From: UBA2241 sp963777895
Lineage (GTDB): Bacteria; Actinomycetota; Thermoleophilia; UBA2241
Length of the DNA stretch: 64,000 nt
Direction: 5' to 3'
Assembly (NCBI GenBank): GCA_963777895.1
Contig: CAVZSF010000002.1
Span: 124,001-188,000, forward strand
Shown here: positions 7,627-16,430 of the stretch, piece by piece
Layout: every line of letters starts with the position of its first letter
Numbering within the stretch: position 1 is the first letter of the stretch
The notes under the pieces: generated by a model
Seen by the model: only the letters and a program-made list of their open reading frames with translations
Databases searched by the model: none
What the model was told of the DNA's origin: nothing
Program-made: the position numbers and the translations under genes

Positions 7627-10600
7627 CTAGCGCCGTCGCAGCAGCAGGCGGCCCTGCCGCCGCGCGCGCCCTGAGTCGTGACTGGATGCGCCGTGTGCCG
7701 AGCGGACGGCGGTGGTGGAGGCCGATCCGGAGATCGTCGCACCCGCCCCGGGCGAGGCGATCACGACACCGCAGCAGCGCATGTTCTCCACGTTGCCTGC
7801 GTTATCCACGGAGTAGTAGCTGATCCAGTGAGTCCCGACTGCGGTCACAGGGACGGAGGTCCCTTCCTGCCAGCCGCTCCAGTCGAGGTTCCAGTAGGTC
7901 GCGGCGACGCCGGACAGGCCCTCCTGGTCGGCCGGCGCGAGGTTCACGGTGACCTCGGACGTCTGCGGGACGGGCTGTCCGCTCGCGTCCCGTGGAGCGT
8001 CGTCGGCGGTGGCCGGCGGCATACGGTCGAGGTACACCTCGCAGGATCCGCTGGTCTCGTTGCCCGCCTGGTCGATGACACGGTAGGCGACGGTGTGCAC
8101 GCCGGAGTTCGCCCCGCGCTTCCAGGTCCGAAGGACCACAGCCGCACGGTCTGCGGGCAGCGTCTGCTCCGCCGTTCCGTCGACCGAATACGCGACGTAC
8201 CCCACGCCTGACACCGTGTCCGTGCCGCCGAGATGAACGGTGAAGGACTGGTGCCAGAGTTCGTCGGCGTCATCACCGGCGGATGGCGGGCTTGTGTCGA
8301 CACCCACCAGGACGTGCCTGGTCGGGCTCCAGTTGCCGTAGGCGTCCACGAACCTCAGATGGAAATACCAGGCGCCTTCGGGGAACGTACCGACGCGGAG
8401 ACCGGTGAAAATGCCCTCGCTCTCCCGGTCCGCTTCGAGGTCGGCGTCTTGATCATAGGCATAGGAACAGCCCGCGTAGCCGGCGGGGTCAGCCACGGTC
8501 CAATTGAAGTCCATCCAGGTGTCGGTGAACCAGCCGGAGATGCCCAGGTGAAGCGGCGAGCTCATCGAGGCGAGCACCGGCGGCAGCAGGTCGCGGATGA
8601 AGGTGGGCACGCGCTTGACCGCGGTCGTGCCGTCACCGATCTGGCCGGAGCCGTTCCTCCCCCACGTCAGCAGGGAGCCGTCGCCTTTGAGGGCGACGCT
8701 GTGCCCGCCGCCGCCGGCCACGGCCGCCCAGTCGTTGGCGGTGCCGATACGGACGGGCCACGTCCTCGCGGTCGTCGTGTTGTCGCCGACCTGGCTGTCG
8801 GCGTTGAGGCCCCATGCCCAGAGGGAGCCGTCCTCCTGGGTCGCGAGGCTGTGCGAGCCGCCGCAATCGAGCGACATCCACTCGAACGACGTCCCGATCT
8901 GTTTGGGCGCAGTCCGGTTGGTGGTCGTGCCGTCGCCGACCTGTCCGCCGTTGTTGCGGCCCCAGGCCCAGAGCGAGCCGTTCGCCTTAAGCGCAAGGGT
9001 GTGGTGCTCGCCTCCGCTCACCGCCACCCAGTCGGCCGCGGTGCCCACCTGGACCGGTGAGGTCTGGTTGGTCGCGTTGCCGATGCCGAGCTGGCCGTAC
9101 GTGTTGCGGCCCCAGGCCCAGAGCGTGCCGTCGTCCTTGAGAGCGAGGGTGTGGTAGTAGCCGCAGGCGACGGCCGTCCAGTGGTCATCGCCTCCCGGAG
9201 CGCCCGTCACCTGTTCGGGGGAGTGGCGAACGACGGCATCGCCGCGCCCCAGCTCGCCGTAGCTGTTCGACCCCCAGGTCCACAGCGTGCCGTCGCATCT
9301 GAGCGCGGCGCTGTGCGAGTAGCCCGCGGCCACTGTCGCCCAGCCGCTGCTTGCGCCGACGATGGGTGTCGGAACCGCCCTGATCGTGGCGGAGTTGTCG
9401 CCGACCTGGCCGTAGTAGTTCCAGCCCCAGCCCCACATCGAGCCGTCGCTCCTGATACCGAGCGTATGAGACTGACCGCACGCGACCGCTGTCCAATCGA
9501 CGTACGTGCCGACCGGGACGGGCCTGCTGCGGCTGGTCGCCGTACCGTCGCCGATCTGACTGCCCGCGTTCAGGCCCCATCCATCGAGGCCGCCGTCCGT
9601 GCCAAGCGCCTGCGTGAAGCCGTCGCCGGCGGCGATCGTGGGACTCGAGGTGAGGAAGATGGGGACGCTGATCGGGCTGAGGCGACTGGTGGTCGTACCG
9701 TCGCCGAGCTGGCCGTACGCGTTGATGCCCCAGGCCGAGAGCGAGCCGTCACCCGCGAGAGCGAGGCCGAAGTCGCTGCCGCAGGCGACCGACGTCCGGT
9801 CGTTGTCGGCGCCGATGCGCACGGGGCTGCTGTGGTTCGTCGTCGTGCCGTCGCCGAGCTGGCCTCGGTTGTTGGCGCCCCATGCCCAGAGCGAGCCGTC
9901 ACTCTTGACGGCCAAGGTGTGCGACACGCCCCCGTCGGCGCCCGTCCAGTCGTGGTCGGCGCCGATGCGCACGGGGCTGCTGTGGTTCGTCGTCGTGCCG
10001 TCGCCGAGCTGGCCGGACGCGTTCGACCCCCAGGCCCAGAGCGAGCCGTCGCTCTTGACGGCGAGGGTGTGGTAGATCCCTGCGGCGACGGCCGTCCAGT
10101 CGTTGTCGGTGCCGATACGCACGGGGCTGCCGCGGTCAGTGGTCGAGCCGTCGCCGAGCTGACCGTAGGCGTTGTACCCCCATGCCCAGAGCGAGCCGTC
10201 GCTCTTCAAGGCGAGGCTGCATTGAGCACCGGCGGCGACGGCCGTCCAGTCGTTATCGCTGCCGACGCGTGCGGGGGTGCTTCGGCTGGTCGTCGTGTCG
10301 TCGCCGAGCTGGCCGTAGCCGTTGTACCCCCAAGCCCAGAGCGAGCCGTCGCTCTTGAGGGCGAGGGTGTGGCGAGCGCCACCGGCGACGGCGGACCAGT
10401 CGTTGTCGGCGCCGACTCGAGTGGGGTTGCTGCGCTCCGTGGTCGTCCCGTCGCCGAGCTGGCCGTCGCCGTTCATTCCCCATGCCCAGAGCGACCCGTC
10501 GCTCTTGAGGGCGAGGGTGAACTGCATCCCGCAGGCGACGAACGTCCAGTCGCCGACGGCGCCGACGCGTGCGGGACTCCAGTGCTCCGTGTGCGTGCCG

Positions 10601-11870
10601 TCGCCGAGCTGGCCCCAGGCGTTGTACCCCCACCCCCAAAGCGAGCCGTCACCGCCGACGGCGAGGGCGTGCACGTCGCCCGCCGCGACCGTCACTTGGG
10701 CGCCTACGGGCTGCATCAGCCGCTTCGGCAGCTGCCGGTCGACGAACGCGCAGTCGCCCAACTGGCCGGCGCCGTTGCCGCCCCAGGCCCAGAGCGCGCC
10801 GTCGCTCGCGACGGCCATGGTGTGCCAGACCCCGCAGGTGGCGCGCGTCCAGTCGTCAGCAGCCCCGATGCGCACCGGGGCATTCCGGTCCGCCACGCTG
10901 CCGTCGCCGAGCTGGCCGTAGTCGTTGTCGCCCCAGGCCCAGAGCGAGCCGTCGCTCTTGCGCGCCACGGTGTGCGCGCTACCGGCGTCGATCGCGGTCC
11001 AGTCGCTGTCGGCGCTCGCCTGGCCGGGAGTGTTGCGGCTGGTCGTCGTGCCGTCGCCGAGTTGCCCGGAACCGTTATAGCCCCATGACCAGAGCGTGCC
11101 GTCGCTCTTCAGGGCGAGGGTGTGGGCGTGGCCACAGGTGACCGCTGTCCAGTCGGTGTCGCCGCCGACGGGCACAGGGCTCGTGCGGGCGGTAGACGTG
11201 CCGTCGCCAAGCTGGCCGAGCCCATTGCTGCCCCAGGCCCAGAGCGAGCCGTCGGCCTTGAGGGCGAGGGTGTAGCTGCTCCCACAGGCCACGGCCGCCC
11301 AGTCGTTCGCGGCGCCGACGCGCATCGGTGAACTGCTGCTTAGCGTGGAGCCGATCCCTAGCTGGCCGGAGTAGTTGGCGCCCCACGCCCAGAGCGAGCC
11401 GTCGCTCTTGAGGGCGACAGTGTGCTCCTCGCCGCAAGCGATCGCCGTCCAGTCGTCGTCGGTGCCGACGCTCACGGGGTGGCTGCGGTCCGTGGTGGTG
11501 CCATCGCCGATCTGGCCGGAGTTGTTCCAGCCCCAGGCCCAGAGCGAGCCGTCGCTCTTCAGAGCGACGGCGTGCAGGTCGCCACCGGCGACGGCTACCC
11601 AGTCGGGCCCGGCGTCCAGGCGCTTCGGGCTGCTGTGCGCGGTGGTCGTACCGTCGCCGAGCTGCCCGTAGTCGTTCTGGCCCCAGGCCCAGAGCGAGCC
11701 GTCGCTGCGGATGCTGACGGTGAAGTCGTACCCTGCCGCGACGCGTGGTGCGGCGGATGAAGTGATGCCGGTCGCGCCGAGGCGAATGGCGCCCCCGCGC
11801 CCGCGCAGAGCGCGCACAGCAGCAAGATGACGAGCAGCACAAAGAGACGTCGAGACGGCGAGCGCTTCAT
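7627..11870 (-). CDS. Giant secreted RCC1-repeat protein (frameshift near N-terminus)
   Basis: About 1,410 residues. ATG (complement of 11868-11870) opens a clear signal peptide (positively charged start, LFVLLVILLLCALCAG, APFASA cleavage). The signal peptide is one frame off the rest, which runs on from RLGATGITSSAAPRV. The body holds 21 RCC1 repeats of about 50 residues (core DGSLWAWG..N..GQLGDGTTT). The tail, about 1090-1390, has two or three Ig-like/OmpL47-type beta modules with GVHTVAYRVIDQAGNE and HWISYYSVDNAGN. RCC1 repeats form 7-bladed propellers; the surface role here is inferred. It stands alone between its own promoter and terminator. It needs one base restored in the first about 35 codons to be a single ORF. 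Confidence 0.85.
9806..10014 (-). repeat. Perfect 59-bp direct repeat, 150 bp apart, inside the RCC1 gene
   Basis: The stretch 9806-9864 recurs unchanged at 9956-10014. The 150-bp spacing equals one 50-codon RCC1 repeat, so two neighbouring repeats are nearly identical at DNA level. Many other repeat units in 8600-11740 are close to this one. Confidence 0.85.
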
Positions 11871-11976
11871 GATGGATCCCCCCTACGACGACCGCCCCCG
11901 GCGGTCGCCTGAGTCCCCCTGTTCCCCAGGACCCCCGATACTGGGAACAGTGCAGTCCTTGTGGCTACAAACGAAC

Positions 11977-11982
11977 ATTATA
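11977..11982 (-). promoter_or_regulatory. -10 element for the RCC1-repeat gene
   Basis: Perfect TATAAT on the minus strand about 107 bases before the ATG. The -35 is weak; the only candidate is CTTCCC at spacing 18. A consensus -10 is rare in DNA this GC-rich. Confidence 0.5.
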
Positions 11983-12135
11983 GCGGGGGCGCCGGGTGGC
12001 GGGAAGGTTCGACTGTTCCGCATGGGCCTGGCCCACGTCGGCAGGCCGGAATCATGCGGAGTAGCAGGTCGGTCGCACCCCCGATGCTCAATCCTTCGGA
12101 CGGGTCGCCGATGCCGGCCGGTCACGTGCCTGCGA

Positions 12136-12141
12136 TAGAGT
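12136..12141 (+). promoter_or_regulatory. -10 element for enoyl-CoA hydratase
   Basis: TAGAGT, about 34 bases before the ATG at 12176. No clear -35. Confidence 0.35.
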
Positions 12142-12175
12142 GTCAGAAGGCAAGCTCACCGGCAGGAGGCTCATC

Positions 12176-12949
12176 ATGGCCGTGCACGTCACTCGCGAGG
12201 GCGCCATCGCCGTTGTCACCGTCGACCGTCCCGACGCGCTCAACGCACTGAACGCCGAGACGAACGAGCTGCTGCTCGCGGCCGTTCGCGAGCTGAGCGC
12301 CGATCGTGAGGTGCGCGCCGTGGTGCTGACGGGCGGCGGCGAGAAGTCCTTCGTGGCCGGCGCCGATATCGCGGCGATGAAAGACCTCACCGCCGACGAG
12401 GCGGTGCGCTGGTCGGAGCTCGGCCAGGCGGTGATGAGCGCGATCGAGGCGGCGCCCCAGCCGTGGGTCGCCGCCGTGAACGGCTTCGCCCTCGGCGGTG
12501 GCTGCGAGCTCGCCCTGGCCTGCGACATCAGGCTGGCTTCTGAGAACGCCAAGTTCGGCCAGCCTGAGATCGGCCTCGGCATCACGCCCGGGTACGGCGG
12601 CACGCAGCGACTTGCCAGGACGGTGGGGCAGAGCTGGGCGAGCTACCTCGTCCTTTCCGGACGCCACATCCGCGCCGACGAGGCCCAGCGCATCGGCCTC
12701 GTGGTCGCGACGTATCCGAAGGACGAGCTCATGAGCCAGGCGATGAAGCTCGCTGCCGAACTGGCCGCGCGCAGCCCGATCGCCATGCGCGCCTGCAAGC
12801 AGGCCGTCAACGCGGCCTTCGACGTCGATCTCGCCACGGGGCAGCGCATCGAGCGCGACCTGTTCGCGCTCTGCTTCGCGAGCGCCGACCAGAAGGAGGG
12901 CATGGCGGCCTTCCTCGAGAAGCGCCCTCCGGAGTTCACCGGCCGCTAG
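12176..12949 (+). CDS. Enoyl-CoA hydratase/isomerase family protein
   Basis: 257 residues, standard crotonase length. DALNALNAE, AGADIAAM (oxyanion-hole strand), NGFALGGGCELALACD (second oxyanion NH and the first catalytic Glu) and GQPEIGLGITPGYGGTQRL (second catalytic Glu in PEIGLG) are all present, so a true hydratase is likely. It would hydrate short-chain 2-enoyl-CoAs in fatty-acid or amino-acid breakdown. ATG 12176 lies 6 bases after AGGAGG; an upstream in-frame start at 12140 has no RBS. It is a single-gene unit, so the pathway cannot be narrowed from context. Confidence 0.9.
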   Translation: MAVHVTREGAIAVVTVDRPDALNALNAETNELLLAAVRELSADREVRAVVLTGGGEKSFVAGADIAAMKDLTADEAVRWSELGQAVMSAIEAAPQPWVAAVNGFALGGGCELALACDIRLASENAKFGQPEIGLGITPGYGGTQRLARTVGQSWASYLVLSGRHIRADEAQRIGLVVATYPKDELMSQAMKLAAELAARSPIAMRACKQAVNAAFDVDLATGQRIERDLFALCFASADQKEGMAAFLEKRPPEFTGR

Positions 12950-13055
12950 CAGCGATCGCTGGCGGAGCGCGAGCTGCCGGCCCTACAGGCCCGGTGCCCG
13001 GCGGCGCGCCCGATCTGACAGTGGGCGAAGGCGCCGGCCCGGCCCGGCCTGCGCC

Positions 13056-13889
13056 TCAGCCCCCCAGCGCGGCCAGCAGCTTGGCGAGCACCCGGTCGAT
13101 GCCGGTTACGCCGGCGACCAGCACATCGGCCTCCTCGACCACCGAGCGCGGCGTCTCTGACGTGAGGGCCGCGACTGAGCACGCCGTGCGGCGTGCGTCC
13201 TTCGCGGCCCACTCCCGCACGGCCTGGAAGCCCGCCGCGTCGGTCAGGTCGTCGCCGCAGAAGATCGCCGCAAGGTAGTCCCTCTCGGCCAGGATGCGGC
13301 GGGTCGCCGTCCCCTTGGTGAACGGGACGGGCGGCCGCACCTCGTAGAGGAAGTGGCCGGTCGAGACGGTGAGCCCCAGGGCGCGCGCCGGCTCGACCAC
13401 CTTCGTGAGGATGGCGTGGCGCGCCGCCGCGGCGTCGCTCGCGAGCCGGTAGTGCACGGCGAGCACCGTCCGCTTGTTCTCGACCACGATGCCGTGGGCG
13501 TCCTCGCTGAAGGCGGCCGCCGCGGCGGCCGCCACCTCCTGCACCTGGCCGAGGTAGCGCTCGGCCTGCGGCTCGGTCCGGACCGCGCCCTGCGCATCGA
13601 TCAGTTCGATGCCGTGCGTGCCCACGTAGGCCGCGCCGTCGAGGCCGACGAGCCTGCGGCCGTCCTCGACGGCGCGGCCCGTCACGAACGCGACGAGCGC
13701 CAGATGCTCGATGAGGCGCCCCAGCACGTCCAGCGTGTGCTCCGGCACAAAGGCGTCCTGTGGCCGACCGACGATGGGCGACACCGTGCCATCTATGTCA
13801 CAGAAGAGGGCAGCCTGTCCGGGCGCGCGCGCCATCGCCGCGATGCACGCCGTCAGCCTCTCGTATCCCTTGCCGGCGGACTCTTCCAC
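13056..13889 (-). CDS. otsB: Trehalose-phosphatase (HAD family)
   Basis: 277 residues. CDIDGTVSPI (DxDxT, nucleophile and acid/base Asp), VTGR (motif II), HGIE, and GDDLTD (Mg2+ ligands) place it in the trehalose-6-phosphate phosphatase branch of the HAD superfamily. It would release free trehalose, an osmolyte. GTG start with GAAGGAG seven bases upstream. No trehalose-6-phosphate synthase gene lies in the window, so it is an orphan here. It is transcribed divergently from the next gene. Confidence 0.85.
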   Translation of the reverse strand: MEESAGKGYERLTACIAAMARAPGQAALFCDIDGTVSPIVGRPQDAFVPEHTLDVLGRLIEHLALVAFVTGRAVEDGRRLVGLDGAAYVGTHGIELIDAQGAVRTEPQAERYLGQVQEVAAAAAAAFSEDAHGIVVENKRTVLAVHYRLASDAAAARHAILTKVVEPARALGLTVSTGHFLYEVRPPVPFTKGTATRRILAERDYLAAIFCGDDLTDAAGFQAVREWAAKDARRTACSVAALTSETPRSVVEEADVLVAGVTGIDRVLAKLLAALGG

Positions 13890-13990
13890 CTTGCTCCTTC
13901 CTCGTCCCGACAGCCTATCGCCACGCCTCCGCCGTGTGAACGGGTCCGCAGCTGTTCAAGACGGCGAAGCCGCGTGCCGACAACTGGGGC

Positions 13991-14647
13991 ATGGCACAAC
14001 GCTCGAAACAGCCGCAGGAGCCGCCTGGCGGCAGCCCGCGCGACATGCGCGCCGACCCGTACCTCAAGTCGATGCTGCTCGGGCTCATCGAGGACAGCTA
14101 CCTCCACACCGGCACCTTCACCCAGTTCGCGTCCGAGGTCCTGCAGGTGATCGCCTACGCCGTCACCGTGCCGGTCGCCTTCACGGAAGGGTTCCTCAAG
14201 GCCTACCTCTCCATCGAGCGCGTCGTGGAAGAAGACGATGGCCGCATCAAGATCGTGCCCAAGGCGGGGGCGAGCATCGAGGACATGATCCGCGACGTGG
14301 ATGCGATCACCGCCCAGGTCGACCCCGGCGCGGTGTTCAACCCCGTGGTCCGCTCCAAGCTCGACGCGGTGCACGAGACCTCGAGCAAAGCCATGAAGTG
14401 GGACCTCAACCAGCTCTCACAGATGGACGACGGTCAGCTCATGGACGTCCTGCGCGAGATGCAGCGCGAATCGGAGCTCGCGGCGGCCGAGGAGCCGGTG
14501 CGCGACCCGGCCGCCGACGCAGTGCGCGCCAAGCTCGAGACGATCCGCCGCAACGTGCGCCAGTTCCAGGCCCAGCAGCAGGCGGCCACGGACGAGTACA
14601 GCGCGCCGTCGGAAGCGCCGGACGGGCTTCAGGACGCCTCCGGCTGA
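13991..14647 (+). CDS. Hypothetical protein, 218 aa
   Basis: I do not recognise a family. The protein is soluble in outline. A short Pro/Gly/Arg head is followed by a helical region with one moderately hydrophobic stretch (FASEVLQVIAYAVTVPVAFTEGFLKAYLSIERV). A charged middle (DGRIKIVPKAGASIEDMIRD) leads to a long amphipathic helix (about 130-200), where AKLETIRRNVRQFQAQQQ could form a coiled coil. Codon use matches the neighbours. It has its own terminator (14657-14702) and starts 101 bases from divergent otsB. Confidence 0.65.
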   Translation: MAQRSKQPQEPPGGSPRDMRADPYLKSMLLGLIEDSYLHTGTFTQFASEVLQVIAYAVTVPVAFTEGFLKAYLSIERVVEEDDGRIKIVPKAGASIEDMIRDVDAITAQVDPGAVFNPVVRSKLDAVHETSSKAMKWDLNQLSQMDDGQLMDVLREMQRESELAAAEEPVRDPAADAVRAKLETIRRNVRQFQAQQQAATDEYSAPSEAPDGLQDASG

Positions 14648-14656
14648 GCCCTGACG

Positions 14657-14702
14657 GGCGCGCGTCGGGGGATCATCCCGTCCGCGCGCCTGACCGCCTT
14701 TT
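14657..14702 (+). terminator. Terminator after the 218-aa hypothetical gene
   Basis: 8-bp stem GGCGCGCG (14657-14664) / CGCGCGCC (14683-14690) with an inner GGGG/CCC helix. It is followed by TGACCGCCTTTT, one of the few T-runs in the window. Confidence 0.55.
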
Positions 14703-14739
14703 CGCGGGCGCCGCAAAGACGATCCGCGGCTCCTGCCGC

Positions 14740-14767
14740 TTGACCTCGGGCTTCACGATGCCATACT
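14740..14767 (+). promoter_or_regulatory. Promoter for pyrF
   Basis: TTGACC (14740-14745), 16-base spacer, CATACT (14762-14767). The start site would fall about 30 bases before the pyrF GTG. Confidence 0.5.
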
Positions 14768-14804
14768 CCTGCCCGCCGCCTGGGGCGCCGTTGGGAGGAC
14801 AGGG

Positions 14805-15716
14805 GTGGAGCACTTCTCCGACAGACTCGCCGCATCCATACTCCGCCGGCGCAGCCTGGTCTGCGTCGGCCTTGACCCCGCGCTCGACCGTCTGCCGCCG
14901 GAGCTGGTGGCCTCCTACCGGTCACTGGCCGCCGAGCAGGGCGACGAAGTTGCGGTGGCGGCCTGTTTCGAGGCGTTCTGCCGGGGCATCGTCGACGCGG
15001 TCGCGGACGTGGCGGCCTGCGTCAAGCCGCAGGCCGCCTTCTTCGAACAGTACGGCGCGCCCGGCTGGCGCGCGCTCATCGCTGTGGTGGCGTACGCCCG
15101 CGAAGCCGGCCTGCCCGTGATCCTCGACGCCAAGCGCGGCGACATCGCCTCGACCGGCGCGGCCTACCGGCGCGCCGCCTTCGGCGGGGCGCCGGGCATC
15201 GCCGCGCCGGTCCCCGGCGCCGGCGCCGACGCCCTCACGGTGAACCCGTACCTCGGCGACGATGCGCTCGCGCCCTTCGTGGACGCCTGCGTGGAGGGCC
15301 ACGGCGTGTTCGTCCTCGTTCGCACCAGCAACCCCGGCGCCGCTCTTCTGCAGGAGCTGCCGGTCGACGGCCGGCCGCTCTACCTGCACGTCGCCGAGGC
15401 CGTGGCGCGCCTCGGGGCCGGGCATGTCGGGACCGCCGGCTACAGCGACGTCGGCGCCGTCGTGGGCGCCACCGCGCCGGAGGCGCTGCGTGCGGTGCGC
15501 CAGGCCATGCCTCACTCGTTCCTGCTCGTGCCGGGCGTCGGCGCCCAGGGGGGAGGCACCGAGACCCTCGGCGAACTGAAGGCCGGCGAGGCCGGCGGGC
15601 TCGTCGTGAACGCGTCGCGGTCGATCATCTACGCCTGGCAGCCGGGCGGGGTAGAGTACCGCAAGGCGGCGGCCTCGGCGGCCGCCGCGCTCAGGGAGGA
15701 GCTGGGGGCGCCATGA
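14805..15716 (+). CDS. pyrF: Orotidine 5'-phosphate decarboxylase (long, type 2)
   Basis: 303 residues, matching the longer bacterial/actinobacterial OMP decarboxylases. It makes UMP, the last step of pyrimidine synthesis. LVCVGLDP binds the substrate, VKPQAAFFE follows, and ILDAKRGDI carries the catalytic Lys-Asp set. LVPGVGAQGG and NASRSIIYAW form the phosphate-binding end. GTG start; the ending ATGA overlaps the LysM gene. No other pyr gene is adjacent, and a dedicated promoter is visible upstream. Confidence 0.92.
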   Translation: MEHFSDRLAASILRRRSLVCVGLDPALDRLPPELVASYRSLAAEQGDEVAVAACFEAFCRGIVDAVADVAACVKPQAAFFEQYGAPGWRALIAVVAYAREAGLPVILDAKRGDIASTGAAYRRAAFGGAPGIAAPVPGAGADALTVNPYLGDDALAPFVDACVEGHGVFVLVRTSNPGAALLQELPVDGRPLYLHVAEAVARLGAGHVGTAGYSDVGAVVGATAPEALRAVRQAMPHSFLLVPGVGAQGGGTETLGELKAGEAGGLVVNASRSIIYAWQPGGVEYRKAAASAAAALREELGAP

Positions 15717-16252
15717 ATGGGGACGGCATGGGACAAGGCGCCGGGCGGGGCCCGGTGCCTCCTGAGACGGGACCTCCGGTAGACACGGCCCTTTCGCCCG
15801 ATGCGCCCTCCGACGAGGCTCTGCAGTCGCTCGAACGGCTTCAGGCTCTCGCGGGCGGGCCGCAGCAGAAGCAGCGCCCGCGCCCGCCCGCGCCCGCCCG
15901 GCGTCCCCGCATGCCGTCCGTCTCGCGACAGGGGCTCAGCTGGCCTCGTGTGGTCGCCCCGGTGGCGTTCCTCGTCGCCGTCCTCATCGTCTTCAGCTTC
16001 GCCATACAGTCCGGCGTCGTGGGCGGCGACGCGAAGACGGCGGAGCCGGCCGCCGCCGCCACGGGCAAGGCCAAGCCGACGTCGTCGGCGAGCGCCGCTG
16101 CGACCTACCGGGTGTACGTGGTCAAGACGGGAGACAGCCTCACGCTCATCGCCGACAAGTTCAACACGACGGTGACCGACCTCGAGGACCTGAACCCCAA
16201 GGCCGACCTCACCACGCTCCAGGTCGGACAGAAGATCAAAGTGCCGCGCTGA
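15713..16252 (+). CDS. LysM-domain membrane protein
   Basis: 179 residues. Residues 1-75 are Pro/Arg-rich and cytoplasmic. One membrane helix at about 83-102 (VVAPVAFLVAVLIVFSFAI) is followed by an Ala/Ser-rich spacer. A single C-terminal LysM domain (VYVVKTGDSLTLIADKFNTT ... LQVGQKIKVP) should bind peptidoglycan outside the membrane. It overlaps pyrF by four bases and precedes the cell-wall cluster, from which it is separated by a terminator. It probably tethers the membrane to the wall; no enzymatic domain is visible. Confidence 0.85.
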   Translation: MNGDGMGQGAGRGPVPPETGPPVDTALSPDAPSDEALQSLERLQALAGGPQQKQRPRPPAPARRPRMPSVSRQGLSWPRVVAPVAFLVAVLIVFSFAIQSGVVGGDAKTAEPAAAATGKAKPTSSASAAATYRVYVVKTGDSLTLIADKFNTTVTDLEDLNPKADLTTLQVGQKIKVPR

Positions 16253-16278
16253 CGGCGCCCCGCTTCGCCGGCGCCGTC
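16251..16278 (+). terminator. Terminator overlapping the LysM gene stop
   Basis: Perfect 9-bp stem GACGGCGCC / GGCGCCGTC with a 10-base loop, beginning inside the TGA stop. It is followed by a pyrimidine tract of about 43 bases (the TCC repeat). Confidence 0.6.
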
Positions 16279-16321
16279 CCTCCTCCTCCTCCTCCTCCTC
16301 CTCCTCCTCCTCCTCCTCCTC
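16279..16321 (+). repeat. (TCC)n microsatellite
   Basis: About 14 uninterrupted TCC units between the LysM terminator hairpin and the mraZ promoter. It is the only long simple repeat in the window. Confidence 0.95.
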
Positions 16322-16383
16322 AGCCTTCTCCCACGCTTGCCTTTCACCCGGGGCGGCTTGTGGAGGACGGGTGTCACGTAGGG

Positions 16384-16427
16384 GTGGAAAAGTGTTGCAT
16401 TGTGGGGACTAGTGGGGTAATGTGGCG
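16384..16427 (+). promoter_or_regulatory. mraZ promoter with MraZ-type GTGG boxes
   Basis: TTGCAT (16395-16400), 17-base spacer, TAATGT (16418-16423), then 7 bases to ATG 16431, so the transcript would be leaderless. GTGNNG boxes start at 16392, 16402, 16412 and 16422, exactly 10 bp apart (GTGTTG, GTGGGG, GTGGGG, GTGGCG), with another GTGG at 16384. MraZ is known to bind short GTGG/TGGG direct repeats at its own promoter, so autorepression is likely. Confidence 0.75.
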
Positions 16428-16430
16428 GCC

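Larger units (their letters stand above)
11871..12175. other. Divergent intergenic region between RCC1 gene and enoyl-CoA hydratase
   Basis: 305 bases with no gene. The minus-strand side holds TATAAT (11977-11982) and a leader of about 100 bases with two hairpins: GTTCCC-c-AG / CTGGGAAC (11920-11948) and an 8-bp CGACCGCC / GGCGGTCG stem with a 3-base loop (11889-11907). The plus-strand side holds TAGAGT (12136-12141) and AGGAGG (12164-12169) for the next gene. I recognise no riboswitch. Confidence 0.55.

Noticed and set aside
9151..11088. A 645-codon plus-strand ORF with strong internal periodicity, opposite the RCC1 gene
   Set aside because: The periodicity mirrors the 150-bp RCC1 repeats on the minus strand. 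The translation is low-complexity and has no start signal; the minus-strand repeats have clear protein logic.
8600..11740. Regular repeats spaced 150 bp, at first sight like a CRISPR or satellite array
   Set aside because: Repeat units are coding and about 50 codons long, with no short repeat/spacer pattern.
11889..11970. c-di-GMP or other known riboswitch in the RCC1 leader
   Set aside because: Hairpins are present but the conserved loop sequences of known classes are not.
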